Assembly: GCA_003971905.1 (NCBI GenBank)
Contig: RSEE01000066.1
Span: 124,001-188,000 of the forward strand
Direction of reading: 5' to 3'
Origin: Moniliella sp. 'wahieum'
Lineage: Eukaryota > Basidiomycota > Moniliellomycetes > Moniliellales > Moniliellaceae
DNA length: 64,000 bases
A program made the position numbers and the translations under genes. Of the stretch, positions 11,301 to 21,474 are shown piece by piece. The notes beneath the pieces were generated by a model. That model ran no database searches and had not been told where the DNA came from. It worked only from the letters and a program-made list of their open reading frames with translations. The first letter of the stretch is position 1. The number at the start of each line of letters is the position of its first letter.

Positions 11301-12979
11301 GTGTACAAGAGCATTTACGCCCGCACAAGCTGCCCTATGTGTGGGTCTTTATGCTGTTCCAGGCGGGTGTCGTATCTTCCTCCTTCAGCATCAACATCAC
11401 TGCCCGCGTCCCGCCTGCACTGGATGGTGCAAAGGAGGAGCCCGTCGGCGGCGCACGATCGCCCTCGGTTGCCACCGCCACCGCCCGTGCTGCGGCAAGC
11501 GGCCGAGCAAGCACGTTTGAAACAAGCGCAGGCACGTCGGTTCGCTGTAGGCATCTGTTAGCGCGATGCGTGGCGTCGTTGGAAGAGATTGGTCGGTCTC
11601 ATGCCTCGGCACGCAAGCTGGTCCACATCCTCCAATCCTTGTGGGATGTTTCTCCACAGTCGACGCTGCGGCTACGGCCTCTGCTTCTGCCTCTGCCTCT
11701 GCTGCCTCCGCCTCGGCGGCTTCTCGATCTACCCCTCGTGCCCCAACGAGACGAGCGGCAGCCGATTCCCCCACCTTTCCACGTACAAACGCCCATGCAG
11801 CCAGCTTCTCAACCTGCACCGCCAGTGGCCGGTGGTTGGAAACCTGGTCCTGGATCTGGTTCTGGACATGGTTCCACATTTGACGGCAAGCGTCTCAGCA
11901 GTCTGGCGGCGACTCCTTACCCCCGACGACCCCCCATCCTTCCTCCCTTGCTCTTCCCGTTCCTTCCCCAAGACCAGTCTGGGGATCTCAGATCTGGACC
12001 AAGCTGGGGCAGGCCGATATAATGGGTTTGGATCGTTCCCCAATGCCCCGAGGAGCTCCGCCGTGCCTGCGCAGGCCAGCTGGGCTGCTGGGGGTTCGGG
12101 TGCCGGGCCTTCCTCTCCTGCGTATCATCCGCCGAATATGGGGGACGACGCTCTTCTTCTTCTGGCTGGTCAAGCGGAGCACGCGCGGGGGGATCCGCTG
12201 CCACCGCCCCATCCTGGCTTTGCACCAGGACCTGCCTCTGGTTCGGCGACAGAACTGGCGCATGCGGCGGCGCCCCAACTGGCGGAACAATTATCTGCAT
12301 CCGCCCTGGCTGGAGGTGTGATTGAGCCTCGCATCGAGCTGGATATGATGGCCAAGACGTCGGAACGATCGATGTGGGAACCGTTTTGGAACCAGATGCC
12401 ATTTGGGGAAAACTGGGACTCGTGGCGAACCTTCTTTACCCAGGTCACGTTTGACGACCACTTGGCTGCCGGTCTGAGCCCCGTGACGGGTGCACCTGAT
12501 GTGGCCCCGAGCCCAGTTGTTGAGCCAGCTCTGAACGCCGCCGCGTCGACGCCGGTATCAGGACCCAGTGGTTCCTATCCGCCTGACTCCCAGTTTGCCC
12601 CCGACCTCTCAAGCCTTGGCTACTATCCCATCGTTCCTTCCGAGGTCAAGTATGGTTCTGACCTGCTCGAGCAACGATCGTTTGACCCGACGGGCAGCTC
12701 CGCCTTGTTCCCGTCCCCAGGACCAGTGGGGGGCACCCCGGGGGGAACGATGTACGGGTTGTCCTACCCGCCACCTAATGCTGCGCCCGGGTACGGCTCG
12801 TCACCTTTGAATGAAACCTCGGCCACTTCGCCCGACTTTGCCGGGCTGAGCCAGCCTCTTCTGGCCCGAGCTTGCGACCTGGCCTCGTGGGCGCCGCTTT
12901 GGTTTCGCACCCGGAATCTGTCGCGCTGCCCACGCCCCACGGCTCCCTGCATGCTCCCCACCCGTCGGGGTACGCATGA
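8357..12979 (+). CDS. Zn(II)2Cys6 transcription factor with fungal middle homology region
   Basis: Nuclear DNA-binding regulator. A basic stretch KSKKRR precedes a binuclear zinc cluster at 8603-8689: ACIRC-SIKKTKC-DGNKPC-NVC and a last Cys eight residues later. It is followed by KKRGPPKGYW, a tail typical of this class. The fungal_trans domain opens with VRLVEIYIAFVHDHWPLLAP (about 9235) and continues VWVVQALFLLAWP and the signature RRRIFWCSFVLDKLVSVITE, which is joined across a clear intron (10062-10122, GTGAGT..CAG) and runs into RPCMLRSSEVDVGFP. Further on are LHRPFIAHP and an Ala/Pro/Gly/Ser-rich tail; the best stop is after PHPSGYA. The conserved frame changes several times, so exon limits and the start are uncertain. 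The target genes cannot be told from sequence. Confidence 0.82.
10062..10122 (+). other. Intron in Zn2Cys6 gene
   Basis: GTGAGTAAC..CACGGCAG. Removing it joins FVL to DKLVSV in one frame, restoring the conserved RRxxWxxFxxDRL signature of the fungal regulator domain. Confidence 0.85.
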
Positions 12980-13506
12980 GCGCCAGCGGCTGGCGGTGTG
13001 GGGATGGCCGTGTCTCCCGTCCTGGGCGCCTTCCTCGCTTTTTGTGCTTATGTTTTGGCGCCATCCCTCGAGTCAACATGTCGCTACCGCATGGCCTGTG
13101 GCTCTGCATTGATAATCGATAATCGATCTACATGGCCTTGGCCGTGGCAGCGGGGCCAGTGCGCACGGGAGAGGGGGGGGGTAAGAAGGTGGCAAGCGAG
13201 GAGCCAGCATTGAGCAAGCACGATGGTAGCGAGGACAGTGTACAATAAAGGCGGGGTGGGGCGTGGCGTGGCCAGATGGGTGTGCCGAGCAGAGGGGACA
13301 TCTTAGAGAGATGGCAGTGTGGGATGTGAGCGTGTGGGTGCAAATGCACGTTTCAAACGATCGGGTGGCCGGCTGCCACGTGGCGCGGTGGCACGGGGCA
13401 AGGCCTGGAGGGCGACGGCGACGGATGAGCAAGCGGTGATCGTCCCCAGCGGCTGGGCCGAGGCGTGGGAGCCACCGCCATCCGCTCGCCACCGCCAGCA
13501 GCCAGC
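12980..13506. other. Intergenic
   Basis: Between two GC-rich genes on the same strand. Holds the run GATAATCGATAATCGATC (13111-13128); no gene recognised. Confidence 0.45.
13111..13128. repeat. Iterated ATCGAT palindrome
   Basis: GATAATCGATAATCGATC, two overlapping ATCGAT words just after the Zn2Cys6 gene; the same word recurs at 19656, 44618, 44832, 44868 and 50845. Confidence 0.6.
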
Positions 13507-15572
13507 ATGCACCGCGGCCAAGCCTCGGGCGTGCGTTCGCACGGCCCGCTCGCCCCGCCTGGCCAGATCCGCCAGCGCACCAGCCCCTCCCCCTCGCCCG
13601 CCCGCTCCGCGGCGTGGCCGCGAGCCTGGCCGCGTTTGACCCGTATGCCCCTGCCGCCCCTGCTGCTGCCACCGCACGGCCACCGCCACGGCCCCTGCTC
13701 CTCCCTCCGCCGCCCCGCCCAGGAGAGCGCCACGCAACTTTTTCGACGAGGATGCTGATGCGCAAACCGATCCCGGGGGGAAGCGACCATACCAGTTCTT
13801 CCGTTGGCAGCGCCAGCAAACGCAGCAAAGCTCGCGCCCGGACCGCCGAGCCGTTGGCCGGCTTGGCGGATGTGCTGGATGATTGGGACCAAGTCGCTCG
13901 CCGCACGCAAGCCAAACTGGAAGACTGGTTTGGCCTGCCTCCTGTTGCTCCCTCTAGGCCCTTCCCCCCCCCCGTCTCGGCCGGCGGCGACACAGATCCC
14001 AACGAGGCCTCGGACCAGGATCAAGTGCCCGTGCTTGTGCACCACGTCCAATCGGGGGATACGTTGGCCGGGCTGGCGGTGCGGTATGGTGCTCCGCTTG
14101 CCGCGCTACGTAGGGCCAATGGCCTGTGGGATCGTGATGTGACGCTGGCGCGGCTGTGGTGTACATCCCTTTGGAAGCGTGCAACCGCGCTGCTCCCGCC
14201 GGGTCTACCCAAACCACCCTTCGCACTTCGGGTATGGACACCAGCCCTGCACCCTCTTGCCGTCCTGATCCGCCTCCGCCATTAGCATCCGGGTCGGGTA
14301 CCGGACCTTCCCCCCGTGGATCGGGATCTCGGCTGGATCGGGCCCGCACCCCGCTGGGCTCGTTCCAAGAACAACAGGGCCGATCTGCCTTGCCCAGTCC
14401 CTGTTGGAAGCACGACTGGCACCGGCCCCCCCGCGTCCCCCGGCGTTTCGCGTGGCTATGCGCCGCGTTCCTCGGATGCGTTCCTCATCGACATCAGTGA
14501 GGGGAAACCTGCTCCTCCGCCCTCGACCTTGGCCTCGACCTCGGCGGGACGGCGCCGCGGCTGTGCCGGCACCTGCGGGACTTGACCCCCAGAATGGCGA
14601 TGCTCGCTGCCATCCCAGCTCGCGAGCTGGGCTACTTTCCTCCGCCGTTGCACCCTACCCCTTGTACGCCGGCACCAAGTCTCGCGCGTCTGCCAAAGGG
14701 ACCGAGCCGGAGCCGAGCCGGGACTCGTTGGACTCGTTGGCTCGCATGTCGGCTGCCCGATCGGCCAGTGTCCTTCATCCCCCTCCTTCTAATCTTTCCG
14801 CTTCGTCCCCCAAGCCTTCTGGCCCATTATCCTCTGACATGCACCCTCCCCAGCCTGACCTGCGCACCACCCCCCTTGCACCGGGCTTGAAACCGTTACG
14901 CTTAGCCTCGGCTGCCACCACACCTCGTCCCACCCCGACCCGACATGGCTTGCCTCCACCACTGCGCCCAAGCCGGGGGTGAAAGTGAACCATGCCTACA
15001 CTGGTCCTACCTCCGCATCCGACCCCGATAGCTCCACCTGGTCTGCCCTCTTGGCGGGCTTGCCCCCCAATTCGGGGGCGGGCGCGAACTGGGCGCGTCC
15101 GATCGGCTTGCCGAGCGACCGGGGCGCGGATGCGAGCACCGCTTCCCACCGCACCCTTCCCAAGCCCGACGGCGCCCCTTCCTGGTCCGCCAACGATTGG
15201 TCCACCCTGTTGGGCGATACAATTCGCGGGCGTCTTCCCCTCGATACGGCGCTTCAGCAGGCGACGGATAAGGTAGGCCAAGAGTTCCGGGAATGGACGT
15301 TGGAGCCAAGTTCCGGTTCGGGGGCGGGACCGCGGGCGGGGGCGGGAGCGACGGCGCATCGGACAGGGCCGGGCTCGGGTGCGCGGCAGCCGCCACCCAC
15401 CACGTCCCCGTCCGCCCTTCCTTCTTCCTCTGCTTCCCGGCCTGGTGCGAACCACGCGATGCCTACCAATCTCGCGGGCACGTCGGCTGGCCTTGGTGAC
15501 CTTCCTGCGACGGGACTGACCGCTCGACGCAAGGCCCGCTCGCCGGCGGGCGAGCGAATCGAGCTGCTGTAA
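13507..15572 (+). CDS. LysM-domain protein with long disordered regions, no signal peptide seen
   Basis: LysM modules bind N-acetylglucosamine polymers or act as scaffolds. One clear LysM is present near 14038-14180: VHHVQSGDTLAGLAVRYG, then PLAALRRANGLW and, after a frame change, VVYIPLEAC. Before it come RNFFDEDADAQTDPGGKRPY and LADVLDDWDQVARRTQAKLE, and after it a long Pro/Ser-rich stretch. A better-conserved C-terminal part runs from VKVNHAYTGPTSASDPDSS through WSANDWSTLLGDTIRGRLPL to the end AGERIELL. The N-terminus MHRGQASGVRSHG has no hydrophobic signal, so an intracellular protein is more likely than a secreted chitin-binding effector. Several frame shifts make the start tentative. 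I found no better family match than LysM. Confidence 0.68.
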
Positions 15573-15872
15573 GGGTGTGGATCTGGATCGCATTCTATCG
15601 ACACAGACACAAACCATTGGTCCCCCCAACCCTCCCCCCACCATTCCCCTCGCATCTCCACTCGGGGCCCACCATGTTACCCCCTTTGGTTGTAGGTTGC
15701 TCCAATGTGATCGCGCACTGTGCCCCCTGCGGCCAATAGACAGGATTGCGATTGGTCAGAGCCATGTAGTCTTGGCCTGTAGTTTCTTGTCATTGGTTCT
15801 TTCTCTCTACTGGGGTAAGGCTCGTTTAGCAACGGCATGCCAAATAGGCAGGCACAATGCGGGGGCAACCAA

Positions 15873-15957
15873 GGGCGGATAGCTCAGTTGGTAGAGCGCA
15901 CGCTTCGCATCAACTTGCATCTGTGTGAGGTCTGGGGTTCGATTCCCTATTCGTCCA
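15873..15957 (+). tRNA. tRNA-Ala (anticodon CGC) with 12-nt intron
   Basis: A full cloverleaf folds by hand. The acceptor stem pairs GGGCGGA with TTCGTCC and includes the G3:U70 pair that marks alanine tRNAs. The D arm is GCTC/GAGC. The anticodon stem pairs CACGC with GTGTG, the variable loop is AGGTC, and the T arm is TGGGG-TTCGATT-CCCTA; the discriminator is A. The anticodon CGC lies at 15906-15908. The anticodon loop is 12 nt too long, which fits an intron at 15910-15921 in the canonical place after base 37. Mature length is 73 nt before CCA. It reads GCG codons. Confidence 0.95.
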
Positions 15958-16149
15958 TTCTTTTTTTGCGTACCCCTTTGCCAAATTCCAAAACGCACCT
16001 TATCCTCTTCAACCTTGGAACCAGCAAGGTCAACCTACAAGAGCATGATAACAGCGACAAGAGAGCCAAAAGACGGGAGGGAGGTGCTTTGTTTGGCCAT
16101 GTCTGCATTAATAAGAGAGCAGTCCGAGGCGGAAGCGGCGGGCCATGCC

Positions 16150-16792
16150 TTAAACCGCTTCCAAATCCGCCGGCTCGTACTCGGTCGCGACTGGGGGCTC
16201 GACAAAAATGGCGTGGCCCAGAACAAAAAGCGCCGAGGACCCGACGAACCAAAATACAAGCATAAATGGACTCGACAGCCACAGCAACGGGATGGCCACG
16301 ACAAAGAGGACAGTGTAGAGCGAGCGCTGGGTCACCGCCGCGCTGCCCACTTGAAATGGCTCGGGCGCAAATCGGTTGATGGCCCAGAAGCCACCGACGA
16401 GCAGTACTATGGCCGCAACAAAGATGGGACTGGTAATCATGCCGTACAGAGCGACGAGGAGGATGACAGCGAGGTAGTTGCCGGCAAAGTGCCGCGTATT
16501 GTACGTGACCCGCTGCGCCGCCTCGGTCGCGCCCATTGGTCGGCTGAAGCGGGTGGGGTCGAAGAATTCGCGGGGACTGCGGAAGCCACTGAGGATGGAC
16601 TTGGCGCGCGCCACGATGCCAGTGCCGGTCTCTTCCGGCGGAGACTCATTGCTGCTGGTGCTGCTGCCGCCGCCAAAGCGGAGCAGTGGTGGGACTGCGC
16701 AAGCGGACGGGGATCATGGATCAGTGGGGGAGGGGGGCGAGGCAGCGAGGCAAACACATACGGGTACGCACTGCGTCCAAGAACTGGGCCAT
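16150..16792 (-). CDS. PRA1/Yip3 family protein (prenylated Rab acceptor)
   Basis: Small ER/Golgi membrane protein that binds prenylated Rab GTPases and helps vesicle formation. Exon 1 is MAQFLDAVRT (16792-16762). A 67-nt GTATGT..GCGCAG intron follows, and exon 2 runs from PPLLRFGGG to the end EYEPADLEAV. The join is in frame and gives 191 aa. The PRA1 core is clear: SPREFFDPTRFSRP, then RVTYNTRHFAGNYLAV, then two pairs of hydrophobic segments (LAVILLVALYGMITSPIFVA and about 20 residues after it; YTVLFVVAIPLLW and FMLVFWFVGSSALFVLGHAI). It is one of the few genes here with an unbroken frame. The acidic C-terminus is usual for the family. Confidence 0.93.
16695..16761 (-). other. Intron in PRA1 gene
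   Basis: GTATGTG..TGCGCAG, 67 nt, phase 1; removal gives a continuous 191-aa product. Confidence 0.9.
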
Positions 16793-18331
16793 GGTGCGCA
16801 GGCAGCAGGAGGCGCCGTGGGGTGGTGGTGGATGCGGGGGGGCGACCAGCCGACGCTCCACGCCCCGTCCCGTCGGGCCCAGACGAGCAAGCAAGCGCAG
16901 CGCCCGCAGCGCAGCAGCCACGTTGCCGGCCAGCGGAATCCCACCGCTCCAGCATTGGGCGGCAGGGCGGAATGGGGGTGCCCCACACGCGATTCCAACC
17001 TACGCGCCCTGCGGCTGTCCACATTATAACAGCACTTCGTGCCCCCCGATCATTACGTTCCGACCCGCCTGCCCCCCCTCCATGCACCCCTTCCCACGTT
17101 GACAACCATATGCCCTCGTCTTACCCCTGGACCTATGCTCTATCTACAGCAGGCCCACTCGAGCCACCGCCGCTCGCCCACAGCCCCTCAACTGCACCTG
17201 TAACGCCGAAGCCCCTCTCCTCTCCTCTGCACCATCCATCTCCTCACGCACTGTCACTCTCCTTCTGTCTAGCCCCATTGCGAGGGACTTCATCAAGTAC
17301 TAAGAGAGTGCTCCATATTACGAGAGTGCTTGAAAAGTGCGAGGGCGACGTGAAGTATGAGGACGACGTACCTCATCACGCGGCAAGAGTACACCTTTCC
17401 CTCCCAACAGAGACGAGAATGCACCTTGCTAAACAATCTGATGTTTCTTCTCTGTGTACTGCCCTTCCGGGGGGGGGTAGCGCTTTCTACCTCTCCATCG
17501 CTCTTGCAGTGATCATCTTACATTGGAATGTCCCTGCACGCCCACCTCAGAATGGCACACATGCCCATACCCAGCTGCTCCCTCTGATCGCGTCCATCTT
17601 CCCCCGGGCCCTACCGCAGTACACGTAAACCAATTTTCTCCCCTTAAATCCATACGGTTCGTGCGTTTGGCAGCATCCCGTTCGTCTGACATGGTCGTGT
17701 ATCTGGAAGGGCAGTTCCGTGTATCTCGAAACTGATCGGCTCCCCTCTTCCATCAAATCAATATCTCTCCCGTGTCACCTGTCGAGGTTGAGCCCTTCAT
17801 CGCGGTGCGTATTTCTATGCATCCCATCCCCGCCTCGACTGCGTAAAACTAAGGCGAAGCGGACGGCCTGTGGGTCTGGTGGGGTAGCGCAGGCGCTCTA
17901 CCTAGGGATAATATAGTAGCCTACTAAACCCACTTGAGTTCAAGTACCAGTAGTCGTCCTAGCTACCTTGCCTGGATGGAGGGATGGGGCATGGTGGAAG
18001 TGGGGAGACCACGCCTACTGTGCGTCGATGGTAGTGACGTGTCACGTCCGATAAAGCATGTGGGGGTCACAGAGGACTTGCCTGTTGATGGAAATGAGTG
18101 GGGAACGGCAGAGTGTGCAAAGGTGGACCCATAATGGTGATACAGCATGAAGAAGGGTGAAGGGCATGAGCAAAAAGGTTTGCGATAGGCAAAAAGAAGA
18201 GACCGAAAACACTGTACCTCGAGGACGAGGTTTGACTCAGTCCCTAGAAAATGCAAGGGAGGACTGGACGTGCAGAGAGAAAATAAGGGTGGGATACTAG
18301 GTCCAGCCTTGAACTTGTTACAGTACCGGCA
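16793..18331. other. Intergenic, 1.5 kb
   Basis: Between the PRA1 start and the ROT1 stop. A long plus-strand open frame crosses PRA1 and enters this stretch but has no domain and low-complexity content. Nothing else recognised. Confidence 0.5.
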
Positions 18332-19111
18332 CTAGGAGCTGGCGCTGGCGCTGGCACTGCTACCCGCACCATTCTACCGAAACCACGGGAGCCAAGGTCA
18401 GATTGCAGGACCAAGGACGAGACCATGGGAAAAGAAAGATACGTACGGCAGGCGATTTGAGCGCTTGGGTGGGAAGCATCTGCGGAGGATTGAAGCGTTG
18501 CCACATGAGCGGCTTGAGGGATCCATCCCAATCGTATAGTTGGAGATAATAAGCAGGTTCGTTGTAGTGAGTGTCGACGCCGATCTGGAACCCCTTGAGG
18601 TGTTCAACCTGACCATACCATTGCACCTGCTCCGAGGTGCTGTGACACCGCGACGCTTGCAGCATCGCGCCATCTGCACGGAAAGGGTAGAGGTTGATCC
18701 AATTGGTGTCGTTGACGGTGTAAATGCCGTGCTGCCAGATGAGGTGAGCTGAAACGCACATCGGGTTGCTGCCGTTGACATTGTACTGGTACAGGGCCTC
18801 TTCAAAAAGCCATCGTCCGTGAAGCTGTAGCTAATGCCAGCTGATTGTGGGTAGGTGAAGGAGCTGTTGGCGGGGTTATAGAAGTTGAGGCCAGTCAACA
18901 CATGACCGGTACCACTGCTCCACGTGCCGCTCAAGGAGGTGACGTTGTTGGCCTGTCCAATGCCGGTGCCCGTAGGTGGTGCGGCGATAGTCGGGGTAGG
19001 CGTTGTAGCGAGCGCTGCGACCATGATGGCAGCCGTGACGGCGACAGCACAAGGCATGCCGGCCACGATCGCGCACTGCGAGCGGTACGTTTGCGAGGAT
19101 GGGGCGGACAT
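18332..19111 (-). CDS. ROT1: ROT1-like ER chaperone
   Basis: Rot1 is an essential ER membrane chaperone needed for cell-wall beta-glucan synthesis and protein folding. The N-terminus has a hydrophobic segment (AVAVTAAIMVAALATTPTP) after MSAPSSQTYRSQ. Family blocks follow: LSGTWSSGTGHVLTGLNFYN, SAGISYSFTDDGF, FEEALYQYNVNGSNPMCV, LIWQHGIYTVNDTNWINLYP and LQLYDWDGSLKPLMWQRFNP. An intron (18374-18446, GTACGT..GGTAG) precedes a short end, NGAGSSASASASS. The frame breaks once inside DDGF-FEEAL at GGCTTTTTGAAG, where six T are expected and five are present. The usual C-terminal membrane anchor is not seen before the stop, so the last exon may be mis-framed. Confidence 0.88.
18374..18446 (-). other. 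Probable intron in ROT1 gene
   Basis: GTACGTATC..TTTCGGTAG, 73 nt; joins LKSPA to NGAGSS. Confidence 0.6.
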
Positions 19112-19563
19112 GGTGGGTAGACAAGCGGATAGCAAAGGTTGGTGGTGGGTGGAACGCGGGAGGGGTGGAGCAGAGATCATCCGGCGCAAGTCAGCTAGTC
19201 AGCGGTTCGGCCTGGATCCATCTGTCGATGGGTGCTGCTAGAGGATCTGTAATGCATGTAATTGCTAATTGGCCGAAACAGCGCACGAATAGGCAGCCGT
19301 GCTGGCCAACACGACGGCAGGGGTCGGTTTGGGCGCCACCCTCGGTTTCCTCATCCAACTTCCACACAGTCCCTGTGCCGCTGGATCCAAGCGTTTGCCT
19401 CCAATCAAAATAGGGTTGAGCAGCACAGCGCCAGTGTGGGGTCTAGCGGCCAAGGGCTGGTCTGTCTTCGTCTGCCCTGGTGCCGGCAGCCGCACTTGCG
19501 CAGTAAGACTGCGCTGCCGCCCTCGGGTTATTTAGATCGTAGATTAGTACGTGGCGTTTTGGG

Positions 19564-19812
19564 TTGACGCGTGACGCGTTGCGTTGATCGCCGTCCCACT
19601 TGGCACTGGCGGGGTGTCGGAGCCTGCCGGAGTTGCCAGAGCTGTCCGACGGGTGGATGATCGATGATCGGCAAGCCGGCGCAACGTGGCGCGTGACGCG
19701 TGACGCTTAACCGGCATTGCAGGGTGCCTTTGCGTCTGATTACGTCACACGTTCAATTTTGGATTACCATACCAGTTTGGTCGTCAAGCATCACGTGACG
19801 TGACGTGACGTT
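19564..19812. repeat. Clusters of iterated ACGCGT, ATCGAT and CACGTGACG words
   Basis: In 250 bp: TTGACGCGTGACGCGTTGCG, GATGATCGATGATCGG, GCGCGTGACGCGTGACGC and ATCACGTGACGTGACGTGAC. Each is a 6-bp palindrome or near-palindrome repeated with 0-2 spacer bases. It includes a TCACGTGA box (19791-19798), about 400 bp upstream of the SCP2 start. Confidence 0.65.
19791..19798. promoter_or_regulatory. E-box TCACGTGA
   Basis: Perfect palindrome followed by two more CGTGACG units, about 400 bp before the SCP2 start. Confidence 0.4.
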
Positions 19813-20200
19813 TACAACTAGTCAGGGCCTTTTTAATTTTGCAACTTTCTCTCGGGGCTATCGGGGCGTCCCAGCGTCCCCTGGCGTCTCACAGTATCAA
19901 CGTATCACTGGTCACTTGGTCAGCTGGTCACCGGTCACTTTGCTGCTGACGGCTCGCAGCGGCAGGCTGTCCGTGTTTGCCCCACATCCCCACATCTGGC
20001 ACTGGGGAACTAAGCTCTATGGTGGCCTGTGCCCCTCCAACCCAACGCTGCAGTCGTGTTTTGGCCGGGGAGGGGTAGTGCAAGCGCTCAGCCCAGTTTT
20101 CACGCCCCGCTCTTTTTCATTGCCTCGCCCTTCCCCATCTCGGTGTCTCTCTTCCCCACACCACCACCCACCTGCCTCGCCCTTCCACCTGCGATCCAAT

Positions 20201-20909
20201 ATGCCCAGTGGCGAAGCCCCCCCCAACCTCCTCCGCACCCTCATGAACCAGGTAGCCGACTTGGATCTCGACATCATCCCTTCCGAGGATGGATCCAAGG
20301 TGGCCGACCTTCTGGTCCCTGGGCTGGAGATGTCCAAGATCTTTGCCATTGTGCGCCTATCGCATTTATGAGTAACGCGGAGCTGGTACTGACCCCGCTC
20401 CTCTGGGTGATTTTTGTGCATTTCAGATTGAATTTGGCTTCCGCACCAAAGGACATGAGACGGGCATTCTCGATGGTATCGAAATGCTTAGCAGGGACGA
20501 GGCCAAGAAAGCCATTGTAAGTTTTCCTTCCTCTGCGGGCCTGATTGCGAGTGGTGTGCCTGACTGGGAACCGGTAACCGTTAATGCCGGTAATGATTTG
20601 CAGTCGTCGACGTATGTGTTTGAGATTAAGCCCGCGTCGGGAGGAAAGTTGGTGCGGTACTGGGTTGACATGCGCAAGACGGGGGCGATGGTTCGCCTGA
20701 AGGATGATGAGAAGCCTCCTGCCCGGCCGGATCTGTTGCTGCGGATCGCAGACCGAGACATGGTTGGACTGGCCACTGGCTCCCAGACGCCCCAGCGTGC
20801 ATTTTTGGCGGGCAAGATCAAGGCGAAAGGAAACATTATCATTGGCCTCCGCCTGACCTCCGTCTTGTCCCGCGAGCTCAACAAGCTGACTCTCCAAAGC
20901 AAATTGTAG
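20201..20909 (+). CDS. SCP2 sterol-carrier domain protein
   Basis: Small lipid-transfer protein of the SCP2 fold, usually peroxisomal or cytosolic. Three exons (20201-20350, 20427-20516, 20604-20909) give exactly 181 aa from MPSGEAPPNLLRTLMNQVAD to ELNKLTLQSKL. The SCP2 core is YVFEIKPASGGKLVRYWVD, ARPDLLLRIADRDMVGLATG and QRAFLAGKIKAKGNIIIGLR, ending in the family's usual L-x-SKL. The last three residues SKL form no separate signal beyond the protein end as read, but SKL is also the classic PTS1, so peroxisomal import is plausible. Intron 2 is 87 nt, a multiple of three without a stop (see findings). The frame is clean, unlike most neighbours. The N-terminal 80 residues are less conserved. 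Confidence 0.9.
20351..20426 (+). other. Intron 1 of SCP2 gene
   Basis: GTGCGC..TTTCAG, 76 nt, phase 0; joins SKIFAI to IEFGFR. Confidence 0.75.
20517..20603 (+). other. Intron 2 of SCP2 gene (stopless, 3n length)
   Basis: GTAAGTTTTCC..GATTTGCAG, 87 nt, phase 0, no in-frame stop. Splicing joins EAKKAI to SSTYVF; retention would add 29 residues in frame. Confidence 0.8.
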
Positions 20910-21108
20910 CCGAAGCGGCTCCCTAAGTACGGCCTGCCCCACCCCCAATGATGAAAGTATCGCTTCCTTTACTATAACGAAAGTTGCTTGGCTATTAATA
21001 GTAGGATGGAGGTGAGAGTGCAAGCTTCGAGGCGCAAGGCGCACTATTGCGGACATATCATGTACGGTGCTTCAGCTGCTTATGTGCTGGGCCAAAAAGG
21101 AGGTGCTG

Positions 21109-21156
21109 CGCCTGAATCGACCTGCTCATCGACCGGCGTGTGTTGCTTGTTAGCGC
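21109..21156. repeat. Degenerate dispersed repeat, copy A
   Basis: Matches 43340-43384 over about 45 bp with a shared CGGCGTGTGT-GCTTGTTAGCGC core; differences are mostly C/T or G/A. Confidence 0.45.
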
Positions 21157-21410
21157 AGCCCACAGACCAACAACCTACAGCACATCACCTGTTGCTTGGT
21201 CCCATGCGTATCACATCTGCTGAAAGGAAAGCGCCGGAGCTAAACGGAAAGTTTCATCTTTGCCTGGTGATTTAGTAATGCTAGCTTGCTGCGCTTTAAA
21301 AAAACTAAAAAAGAAAACAAACTCGGATGACGTAACGCATCGACCTAGCTCAGCCTACTTCTCCCCACCGTCACCACGTGAACTTTCAATTGAACGTTGA
21401 CTCATTTAAC

Positions 21411-21447
21411 CGCCACCATCACCGCCACCGCCACCGCCACCGCCACA
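21411..21447. repeat. (CCGCCA)n repeat
   Basis: About six CCGCCA/CCACCA units 5' of the unknown gene at 21475. Confidence 0.85.
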
Positions 21448-21474
21448 ACAGCAACAGCGTTACGTTACTCACCA

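Larger units (their letters stand above)
19112..20200. other. Intergenic, divergent promoters of ROT1 and SCP2 genes
   Basis: Contains clusters of ACGCGT/ACGTGACG words (19564-19586, 19684-19712, 19788-19812) and GATGATCGATGATCGG (19656-19671). No coding segment is recognised. Confidence 0.55.
20910..21474. other. Intergenic with a degenerate dispersed repeat
   Basis: Holds one copy of a repeat also found near 43340 and a (GCCACC)n run just before the next gene; CACGTGA at 21375-21381. Confidence 0.5.

Noticed and set aside
13073-14051. Long minus-strand frames opposite the LysM gene
   Set aside because: Composition is that of reversed Pro/Ala-rich coding DNA; the LysM domain is on the plus strand.
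15925-17628. A 567-codon plus-strand open frame
   Set aside because: It runs antisense through the intact PRA1 gene and has low-complexity content with no domain; long antisense frames are common in GC-rich DNA.
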